Below are positions 1 to 5,775 of a stretch of 10,282 bases of DNA, one piece after another. Made by a program: the position numbers and the translations under genes. Origin of the DNA: Rhodoferax sp. (lineage in GTDB: Bacteria > Pseudomonadota > Gammaproteobacteria > Burkholderiales > Burkholderiaceae_C); contig VERU01000053.1 of the NCBI GenBank assembly GCA_018882485.1, positions 1 to 10,282 on the forward strand, read 5' to 3'. The notes beneath the pieces are model-generated. The model worked only from the letters and a program-made list of their open reading frames with translations, had not been told where the DNA came from and did no database searches. How positions within the stretch are numbered: the stretch's first letter is position 1; each line of letters begins with the position of its first letter.

Positions 1-36
1 CATCAAATCCTTGGCCATCATCATCCTTTCTCTCAT
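1..36 (-). CDS. Start of an unidentified gene leaving the left edge (5' fragment)
   Basis: Read on the minus strand, an ATG at 36-34 opens a frame giving MREKRMMMAKDLM up to the edge. A Shine-Dalgarno-like AAAGGA lies six bases upstream, just after the tandem TAA stops of the methyltransferase. A second plausible start is the third ATG of a triple (18-16), six bases behind an AGAAAGG; this would give MAKDLM. Two usable ribosome sites make a real gene likely, but too little is visible to name a family. The stretch is AT-rich (19 G/C in the first 60 bases), unlike the rest of the window, which hints at acquired DNA. In restriction loci a helicase-nuclease gene often follows a Mod gene, but nothing here proves that. 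Confidence 0.4.
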   Translation of the reverse strand, partial: MRERMMMAKDLM

Positions 37-48
37 TTATTTCCTTTA

Positions 49-1095
49 TTATTTAATTCCCAGTTCCCATGTTTCGCGAAAGGCCTTGATCATTTCCGGC
101 TCTTGCGTCAGGTCGGCGTCCGAGCGGTCTTTCACGTCGCGTCTGTTCGTGAAAGGCTGGAAGTTGCTGCCGTACTTGATGCCGTAGGGCGGGTCGATGT
201 AGATCATCTGCACCTGCCCGGCCATGCCTTCTTTTTGCAGCAGGCTGTTCATCACCAGCAGGCTGTCGCCGGTGACCAGCCGGTTGGCCCAGCCCCGGTC
301 GTGCTTGTAAAAGTCCACCGCCGCGCGCAGGGGCAGGCTCTCGAACGGGGCCTCGAACAGGCCGGGCTGAAAACCTTGGGGGTGTTTCAGGGCTCCAGCC
401 CTTGTCCCATCTGCGTTTAAAGCTCTTTTTGTTGTAGCGCTTGCGGCTTGCCCTTGGCCCTGAGCCTGACGCTTGCTCACGGCGCTGAGGATGCTCATGG
501 CGTCGATGCGCTCGTGCACGTGCAGGCTCACGGTGTCTACCGCAAAGCGGGTGCGCTCGGCCTTGCCGGCCCACTGCAGCACGGGGTCGAGGTGGGGGTC
601 GTAGGCGTAGGTGGTCTGGGCTTGCTCGGGGTCACTGGTGGCGTTCACCAGGCCCACTTCGGGGTTGTTCTTGCGGCGGTCGGCGTGGCGGTAGGCCAGC
701 ACCTGGGCGTCACCGCTGGCGGCGGCCTGGGCCGACGCGGGGCGCTGGGCGCGGGTGGCAGGCTTTCTGTCTGCCGGGGCCGCGATGCCGGCGGCGGACG
801 CAGGAGGCGCGACCTCGGCCTGCAGTGTGAAAGAGGGTCGGTTGGCGCCCGTGGCGCGGGCGGTGGAGCCGCCCCGGCCCTTGCCCTTGACGGCCTGCCC
901 GGCGGCCACCAGGGACTCGCGGGCGGCCTGAAAGTCTTCCTGCGTGACCGGGCCGAGGCCTGCTGCGTCGCAGGCGGCGCTGAACTGGCCCCACAGCGCG
1001 CCATTGCCCACGGTGCTGTGGTCGGCGGGCAGCAGTTGCAGCAGCAAGGCAGACAGTGGCGTGGTGGCCCCGGCGGGGTCGCTGGCATGGGTCAT
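49..1095 (-). pseudogene. Truncated site-specific DNA adenine methyltransferase (type III Mod-like, N-terminal half)
   Basis: The 348-residue product carries the catalytic DPPY at residues 301-304, inside the stretch IDPPYGIKYGSNFQPF. It is preceded by the family segment GDSLLVMNSLL (about 276-286) and DFYKHDRGW (261-269). These are hallmarks of type III-like N6-adenine methyltransferases that modify DNA in restriction-modification systems. In this beta-class enzyme the SAM-binding motif and target-recognition region follow DPPY. Here the protein ends only 44 residues later, at ETWELGIK and tandem TAA stops, where homologues as I recall them continue into a long conserved region. The catalytic core is therefore incomplete and the enzyme is probably inactive. 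The N-terminus (about 10-75) is a small helical domain, and residues 80-130 are a low-complexity Ala/Pro/Arg linker. I chose the ATG at 1095 because GGGAGG lies six bases upstream; a longer open frame to 1302 would run into the divergent hydrolase gene. A split gene completed outside the window remains possible. Confidence 0.72.
387..445 (-). repeat. Possible dispersed Comamonadaceae-type repeat embedded in the methyltransferase gene
   Basis: Read on the minus strand, this segment runs from AAGCGCTACAAC through AAAAAGAGCTTTAAACGCAG to GACAAGGGCTGGAGCCCTGA. From memory it resembles short repeats scattered between genes in Acidovorax and relatives, which carry an A-rich core, an AGCGCT box and GGACAAGGGCTGGAG. 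It contains a small palindrome (AGGGCT-CC-AGCCCT on the plus strand, 389-402). It encodes about residues 217-237, a linker of the methyltransferase just before the conserved GLFE segment. The assignment rests on remembered similarity only. Confidence 0.3.
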
Positions 1096-1159
1096 GGGGG
1101 GCCTCCCGGCAAGAATCGTTGTCCCTGAGGTTACATCAGCCAGTGACGCTTTTGTCGCG

Positions 1160-1201
1160 GTACCGGTAAGCTCGCCGGCCAAGTGCAGCGACCTGTACCG
1201 G
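1160..1201. repeat. Direct repeat GTACCGG in the divergent intergenic region
   Basis: The heptamer GTACCGG occurs at 1160-1166 and again at 1195-1201, 35 bases apart, in the 118-base gap between the divergent methyltransferase and hydrolase genes. The second copy ends in the GGAG that probably serves as the hydrolase ribosome site (1200-1203, ten bases from the ATG). It could be a binding site or chance. I see no convincing -35/-10 pair in this gap. Confidence 0.2.
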
Positions 1202-1213
1202 AGTGACCCCCCC

Positions 1214-2530
1214 ATGTTCAAACACGCCATCGCCACCGGCCTGACCGCCCTGCTGGCCCTGCCCGGCGCCGCGCAGGCGCAAGACAACCGCATCGACACC
1301 ATCCGCTCGGATGCCCCCGAGCTGGCGCCCTATGGCCGGCAGGCGGTGGGGGTGCGGACGCTGCAGCTGGTCCACCCGGGGCAGCAGGACATCGTCCGGT
1401 TCAAGGCGGGCCAGCCCATGCCCATCTACGACCGGCCGCTGACGGTGGAGGTCTGGTATCCGGCCCGGCTGGCGGCCGGCCAGGCGCCGGCGGGTTCGTA
1501 CCGCGCCTTCGCCCGGGACGGCAAGACCGAAGTCACGCTGCACGGCCGCGCCGTGCGCGACGCCTCGCCCGATGCCGGTGCCGGCCCCTATCCGCTGCTC
1601 ATCATCTCGCACGGCTACCCGGGCAACCGCTTCCTGATGAGTCACCTGGGCGAGAACCTGGCCAGCAAGGGCTATGTGGTGGCCTCCATCGACCACACCG
1701 ATAGCACCTACAACGACCAGACCGCGTTTGGCAGCACCCTGCTCAACCGTCCGCTGGACCAGCTGTTCGTGCTCAACGAGATGGACCGCCTGGGTGCCAG
1801 CGATCCCGCCCTAAAGGGCCTGATCGATGCCGGGCGCACCGGCCTCATCGGCTATTCCATGGGCGGCTACGGCGTGGTCAACACCATCGGCGGGGGCTTC
1901 ACCGCCGCCAGCGTGGGTTTCAGCTGGGGCACGCCCAACGGCGCACTCGCCGTGCGCCAGGCCGGCAACCCGGCCCATGTGGCCTCCCTGGACCCGCGCA
2001 TCAAGGCGGCGGTGGCCTTTGCGCCCTGGGGCTGGAACGCCGGCTTCTGGGATGCGGCCGGGCTGGCCGGCATCAGGACGCCGGTGCTCTTCGTGGCCGG
2101 CAGCGTGGACAGCACCTCGGGCTATGCGCCGGGCGTGCGCAACCTCTACGAGGCCAGCGTCAACGCGCCGCGCTACCTGCTCACCTACGAAAACGCCAAT
2201 CACAATGCCGGCGCTCCCATGCCAGCCCCCAGGGAAATGCAGTCGCTCATGTGTGGCGACGGCTCCTGGGGCTGCGCCGAACATTACACCGACCCGGTCT
2301 GGGACAACGTGCGCATGAACAACATCGCGCAGCATTTCGTCACCGCCTTTCTGGGCAAGTACCTCAAGAGCGACGCCAGCATGGACGGCTACCTGAACCT
2401 GGTGGAAAAGGCGCAGGACGGCAAGTGGTCGGCCGAGGCCAATGGCACGCTCAGGAGCGACCACACCTACTGGAAAGGTTTCCGGCGGGGCACTGCCGTG
2501 GGCCTGAGGCTGGAGCAGCGCGCGCCCTGA
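1214..2530 (+). CDS. Exported alpha/beta hydrolase (dienelactone hydrolase / PAF-acetylhydrolase-like)
   Basis: A secreted or periplasmic ester hydrolase of 438 residues. Residues 1-22 form a Sec signal peptide: Lys3, a hydrophobic stretch, then AQA before QD, so cleavage is expected after residue 22. The alpha/beta hydrolase core starts with PYPLLIISHGYPG (about 125-137), whose HGYPG should form the oxyanion region. The nucleophile is Ser215 in GYSMGG. Asp299 in VAGSVDS and His330 in NANHN complete the triad in the expected order. The mature protein has only two cysteines, Cys347 and Cys354, well placed for a disulfide, which fits an oxidising compartment. The ATG at 1214 is chosen because it begins the signal peptide; the frame is open further upstream but there overlaps the divergent methyltransferase. 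The gene converges on the catabolic operon with a 39-base gap. It might release an acid from an external ester for that operon, but this is inference. The substrate is unknown. Confidence 0.85.
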   Translation: MFKHAIATGLTALLALPGAAQAQDNRIDTIRSDAPELAPYGRQAVGVRTLQLVHPGQQDIVRFKAGQPMPIYDRPLTVEVWYPARLAAGQAPAGSYRAFARDGKTEVTLHGRAVRDASPDAGAGPYPLLIISHGYPGNRFLMSHLGENLASKGYVVASIDHTDSTYNDQTAFGSTLLNRPLDQLFVLNEMDRLGASDPALKGLIDAGRTGLIGYSMGGYGVVNTIGGGFTAASVGFSWGTPNGALAVRQAGNPAHVASLDPRIKAAVAFAPWGWNAGFWDAAGLAGIRTPVLFVAGSVDSTSGYAPGVRNLYEASVNAPRYLLTYENANHNAGAPMPAPREMQSLMCGDGSWGCAEHYTDPVWDNVRMNNIAQHFVTAFLGKYLKSDASMDGYLNLVEKAQDGKWSAEANGTLRSDHTYWKGFRRGTAVGLRLEQRAP

Positions 2531-2542
2531 CGCCGGCCGGCG
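2531..2542. other. Perfect 12-base palindrome between convergent genes
   Basis: CGCCGGCCGGCG is identical to its reverse complement and begins directly after the hydrolase stop codon, in the 39-base gap shared with the convergent reductase gene. It has no T-tract on either strand and no real loop, so it is a poor intrinsic terminator. In GC-rich DNA such a palindrome can arise by chance. Confidence 0.2.
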
Positions 2543-2569
2543 CTCCGCGTTCGGGCAGGCGGCTCGGGC

Positions 2570-3691
2570 TCAGCGCGATCCCACCGAGACCTTGCCGAAC
2601 ACCGCCTGTGCCTCGCGCGGCAGGCAGCGCCAGTAGGCCGGGTTGGCCGCAACGGTGCCGCCCAGGGCGGCGGCGGCCTGCCAGCCCCAGCGGGGCTGGT
2701 ACAGGAAGGCGCGCGCCAGCGCCACCAGGTCGGCTTCGCCGGCGGCCAGCACCGCCTCGGCCTGCGCGGCATCGGTGATCAGACCCACCGCCGTGGTGAC
2801 CATGCCGCTGGCTTCGCGGATGGCCCGGGCAAACGGCAGCTGGTAGCCCGGCCCCAGGGCGATCTTCTGCAGGGGCGAGGCGCCGCCGCTGGAGACGTGG
2901 ATGAAGTCGCAGCCCAGGCCCTTGAGCGCCCGCGCCAGCTCGATGCTCTGGGCCAGGTCCCAGCCGCCGTCGACCCAGTCGGTGGCCGACAGGCGCAGGC
3001 CCAGCACCCCGTCGTAAGCTTCGCGGGTGGCCTCGAACACTTCCAGCGGAAAACGCATGCGCGCTTCCAGGCTGCCGCCATAGGCGTCGCTGCGCTGGTT
3101 GGCCAGCGGTGTGAGGAACTGGTGCAGCAGGTAGCCGTGGGCGGCGTGGATTTCCACCGCCTCGATGCCCAGGCGCGCGGCACGCCGTGCGGCATCGGCG
3201 AAGGCCCGGCGCACCCGGGCCAAGCCGGCCGCGTCCAGCGCCTGAGGGGGTGCTTCGGCAGGCAGCTGCGGCAGCGCCGAGGGGCCCACCGGGGTCCAGC
3301 CGCCCTGATCGGGCCCGATCAGCTGACCGCCTTGCCAGGGCAGCGCGCTGGACGCCTTGCGCCCCGCGTGCGCGAGCTGGACGCAGACCGGGCTGTCCGG
3401 GGCCAGCCGGCGCGCCCGGCTCAGCTTGTCGCCCAGCGCGGCGGCAGTGTGGTCGTCCCACAGGCCCAGGCAGCCGGGGGTGATGCGGCCTTCGGGCAGC
3501 ACACCCGTGGCTTCGAGGGTCAGCAGGCCCGCGCCGCTGTTGAGCAGGTTGCCCCAGTGCATCAGGTGCCAGTCGCTGGCCATGCCGTCCTGGGCGGCGT
3601 ACTGGCACATGGGCGCGATCACGATGCGGTTGGCCAGCGTGAGGCCGCCGCGCGGCGAGGGCAGGTGCAGGGGAGAGAAAAGCAGGCTCAT
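2570..3691 (-). CDS. NADH:flavin oxidoreductase, class III Old Yellow Enzyme (YqjM/NamA-like)
   Basis: A 373-residue cytosolic FMN enzyme expected to reduce activated C=C bonds of enones or enals with NAD(P)H. It is a single TIM barrel. Residues typical of the YqjM/xenobiotic reductase group are present: Cys29 and Tyr31 in APMCQY (Bacillus YqjM uses Cys26 and Tyr28), the HAGRK segment at 108-112, and the substrate-anchoring pair His182/His185 in EIHAAHGYLLHQF. The HxxH pair marks class III rather than classical yeast-type enzymes. YGGSLEARMRF (204-214) follows, and the C-terminal phosphate-binding part is at about 320-332. The ATG at 3691 fits the normal family N-terminus (MSLLFSPL); an upstream start at 3733 would cross a hairpin. 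No good ribosome site is seen. The gene is last in the minus-strand cluster, 72 bases after the thiolase, so it may be co-transcribed or have its own promoter. It could reduce a pathway intermediate or detoxify enones. Confidence 0.88.
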   Translation of the reverse strand: MSLLFSPLHLPSPRGGLTLANRIVIAPMCQYAAQDGMASDWHLMHWGNLLNSGAGLLTLEATGVLPEGRITPGCLGLWDDHTAAALGDKLSRARRLAPDSPVCVQLAHAGRKASSALPWQGGQLIGPDQGGWTPVGPSALPQLPAEAPPQALDAAGLARVRRAFADAARRAARLGIEAVEIHAAHGYLLHQFLTPLANQRSDAYGGSLEARMRFPLEVFEATREAYDGVLGLRLSATDWVDGGWDLAQSIELARALKGLGCDFIHVSSGGASPLQKIALGPGYQLPFARAIREASGMVTTAVGLITDAAQAEAVLAAGEADLVALARAFLYQPRWGWQAAAALGGTVAANPAYWRCLPREAQAVFGKVSVGSR

Positions 3692-3710
3692 GGGGTGGCG
3701 GAGTTGGGGA

Positions 3711-3732
3711 TGCGTGGGTTGCGGCCCACGCA
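3711..3732 (-). promoter_or_regulatory. Perfect 8-base-pair hairpin upstream of the OYE gene
   Basis: On the plus strand, TGCGTGGG (3711-3718) and CCCACGCA (3725-3732) are exact inverted repeats around a 6-base loop. The element lies in the 72-base gap between the thiolase stop and the reductase start, with its near arm 19 bases from the ATG. No U-run follows it in the direction of transcription, so it is not a standard terminator. It could act as an RNA stem that stabilises or separates the last cistron, or as a dyad operator for a dimeric regulator. Confidence 0.4.
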
Positions 3733-3763
3733 CTGTAGCCCAAGCCGGCTCCCCGGGCCTGCG

Positions 3764-4930
3764 TCAGCGCAGCCGCTCCAGGATGCTGACGTAATGGGTG
3801 ACGGCTGCGCCGCCCATGTTGAACACACCGGCCAGCTCGGCGCCGGCCACCTGGATGCCGCCGGCGCTGCCGTGCAGCTGCATGCTGGCCAGCACATGCA
3901 TGGACACGCCGGTGGCGCCGATGGGATGCCCTTTGGCCTTGAGCCCGCCCGAGGGGTTGACCGGCAGCCGCCCGTCCATCTCGGTCCAGCCCTCCAGGAT
4001 GGCGCGCGCACCCTGGCCGGGCGCGGTCAGGCCCATGGCCTCGTATTCCATCAGCTCGGCCACGGTGAAGCAGTCGTGCGTCTCCACCAGGCTGAGGTCG
4101 TCCAGCGTGGCCCCGGCTTCGCCGAGGGCCCGCTTCCAGGCCTGGGCGCAGCCGTCGAAGGCGCTCAGGTCGCGCCGGCTCATGGGCTTGAAGTCGTTGA
4201 CATGCGCGGTGCCGCGCAGCCGGATCGCCTTGGGCATGGCGCGCGCGGTGTCGACATCGGTCAGCACCACGGCGGCGGCGCCGTCGGACACCGCCGAGCA
4301 GTCGCTGCGCTTGAGCGGCGGGGCCACCCAGGGGTTGCGGTCGGAGACTTCGCGGCAGAAGTCGACGCCCAGGTCCTTGCGGAACTGCGCCCAGGGGTTG
4401 TTCACCCCGTTGCGGTGGTTCTTGGCGGCGATGCGGGCCAGCGCTTCGCTCTGGTCGCCATGGCGCGCGAAATACTGGTTCGCGATGTCGGCGAAGATGC
4501 CCGCGAATCCGCCGGCGATGTCGCCCTCCTCCTTGAGGTAGGCCGCGCCGGTCAGGATGTCGGCCACCTGCGGACCGCGCACCTCGGTCATCTTCTCCGC
4601 TCCCACCACCAGCACCCGGCGCGCGCGGCCGGCGGCGATGCTGTTGAGCCCCTGGTACAGCGCCGCCGAGCCGGTGGCGCAGGCGTTCTCGACCCGGGTC
4701 GAGGGGATGAAGCGCATGGCCTCGGACACCTGCAGCGGCAGCGAGGAAAGGAAGCGCTCCCGCACGAAACCCTCGCCGAAATGCCCGAGGTAGATTTCGT
4801 CGATGTCAGCGGGCTGCAGGCCGGCGTCGGCGATCGCGTCGCGGGTCACGCGCGTGATCAGCGATTCGATGTCCTCGCCCTCGAGTTTGCCGAAAGGGGT
4901 GTGGGCCCAGCCGACGATGCATGCATTCAT
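3764..4930 (-). CDS. Thiolase family protein, SCP2-type (acetyl-CoA acetyltransferase-like)
   Basis: A 388-residue thiolase expected to cleave a 3-ketoacyl-CoA with CoA. The acyl-accepting Cys84 sits in VENACATGSAA. His285 and Cys287 are in the HDCF motif, and His335 is in GGLKAKGHPIGATG. The usual C-terminal CxG catalytic loop is absent: at that place it reads VFNMGG (about 369-374). HDCF together with loss of CxG is characteristic of SCP2-type thiolases, where the HDCF cysteine is thought to take over as the second catalytic cysteine. Length is normal for the group. AGGAG lies six bases before the ATG at 4930. The gene follows an SDR by 33 bases and, with the CoA ligase upstream, forms a beta-oxidation-like set. 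Many bacterial relatives work with a small DUF35 OB-fold partner; none is encoded in the window. Degradation is more likely than biosynthesis, given the neighbours. Confidence 0.88.
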   Translation of the reverse strand: MNACIVGWAHTPFGKLEGEDIESLITRVTRDAIADAGLQPADIDEIYLGHFGEGFVRERFLSSLPLQVSEAMRFIPSTRVENACATGSAALYQGLNSIAAGRARRVLVVGAEKMTEVRGPQVADILTGAAYLKEEGDIAGGFAGIFADIANQYFARHGDQSEALARIAAKNHRNGVNNPWAQFRKDLGVDFCREVSDRNPWVAPPLKRSDCSAVSDGAAAVVLTDVDTARAMPKAIRLRGTAHVNDFKPMSRRDLSAFDGCAQAWKRALGEAGATLDDLSLVETHDCFTVAELMEYEAMGLTAPGQGARAILEGWTEMDGRLPVNPSGGLKAKGHPIGATGVSMHVLASMQLHGSAGGIQVAGAELAGVFNMGGAAVTHYVSILERLR

Positions 4931-4963
4931 GGAGTGCTCCTGTGGGAGGGGTTGGGGAAAGGG

Positions 4964-5758
4964 TCAGACCGCCTTGCAGGTCATGCCGCCGTCCACCGGC
5001 AGCAGCACGCCGGTGATGTATTTCGCCTCGTCGGACGCCAGGAACACCGAGGCCCAGGCGATGTCCCAGGCGTCGCCCATGGCGCCGGTCGGGCAGGCCG
5101 CGTTGCGCCGGGCCACCAGGTCGGCCTCGTCGGCGAAGGTGCTGCCCAGCGAGGCCCGGGCTGTCGGGGTGTTCATCATGCCGGGCAGGATCGCGTTGGC
5201 CCGGATGCCCCGGCGCGCGTACTGCAGGGCGATGGCCTGGGTGAACTGGTTGACGGCGGCCTTGGCCGATGCGTAGCCGATGTAAGCGGTGCCCAGCCAG
5301 CGGATGCTGGCGATCGATGAGACATTGACAATGGCGCCCGCGCCCTGCGCCTCCATCACCGGCAGCACATGCTTGGTGCTGAGGAACAGGCCGCCCAGGT
5401 TGACCTGCAGCGACTGGTTCCAGGTCTGCTCGCTCATTTCCACCGGCCCGCCCAGGTAGGCCATGCCCACGTTGTTGTGCAGGATGTCGATGCGGCCCTG
5501 CCAGGCCAGGCTGTGCGCCACCAGCCGCGCGACGTCCGCGTCGCGGGTGACGTCGGCCTGCAGCGGCTCGCACAGGCCGCCTTCGGCATGGATCAGCCCG
5601 GCGGTCTCCTGCGCCGCCGCCAGGTCGAGGTCGACGGCGACCACGCGGGCGCCCTCGCGCGCGTAGGCCACGGCGGTGGCCTTGCCGTTTCCCCAGCCGG
5701 GGCCGATCGAGCCGGCGCCGAGCACCAGCGCCACCTTGTCCTGAAGTCGCCGTGCCAT
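4964..5758 (-). CDS. SDR family oxidoreductase with unusual glycine motif
   Basis: A 264-residue Rossmann-fold alcohol/ketone dehydrogenase. Catalytic residues are Asn120 (QVNLGG), Ser147 or Ser148 (NVSSIAS), Tyr162 and Lys166 (GYASAK). Asp43 at the end of the second strand (VVAVDLD) favours NAD over NADP. The C-terminal VDGG (255-258) is normal. The cofactor loop is odd: residues 14-25 read GAGSIGPGWGNG in place of the common TGxxxGxG, with extra residues between the first and last glycines. HNNVG (94-98) replaces NNAG. The start at 5758 has GGAG seven bases upstream. The gene begins 17 bases after the CoA ligase and ends 33 bases before the thiolase. An obvious role is oxidation of a 3-hydroxyacyl-CoA to the ketoacyl-CoA for thiolysis; this is inferred from position, not from specificity residues. 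Confidence 0.87.
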   Translation of the reverse strand: MARRLQDKVALVLGAGSIGPGWGNGKATAVAYAREGARVVAVDLDLAAAQETAGLIHAEGGLCEPLQADVTRDADVARLVAHSLAWQGRIDILHNNVGMAYLGGPVEMSEQTWNQSLQVNLGGLFLSTKHVLPVMEAQGAGAIVNVSSIASIRWLGTAYIGYASAKAAVNQFTQAIALQYARRGIRANAILPGMMNTPTARASLGSTFADEADLVARRNAACPTGAMGDAWDIAWASVFLASDEAKYITGVLLPVDGGMTCKAV

Positions 5759-5775
5759 GGGGGTGCTCCGGTGGG

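Noticed and set aside
944..1213. N-terminal extension of the hydrolase
   Set aside because: The extension overlaps the divergent methyltransferase and would bury the signal peptide, which begins at the ATG at 1214.
1..1213. Insertion sequence or CRISPR array at the left edge
   Set aside because: No transposase motif, terminal inverted repeat or regularly spaced repeats are visible in the available sequence.
1096..1302. N-terminal extension of the methyltransferase
   Set aside because: The ATG at 1095 has a good GGGAGG site; the upstream part is opposite the hydrolase start and has no domain.
2531..2569. Bidirectional terminator between the convergent genes
   Set aside because: Only a loopless GC palindrome is present, with no T-tract on either strand, so it was not called a terminator.
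2897..5320. Very long open frame on the plus strand opposite the OYE, thiolase and SDR genes
   Set aside because: Its translation is low-complexity, rich in Gly, Ala, Arg and His, with no recognisable domain. It is the mirror of three well-supported minus-strand genes, as expected in GC-rich DNA.
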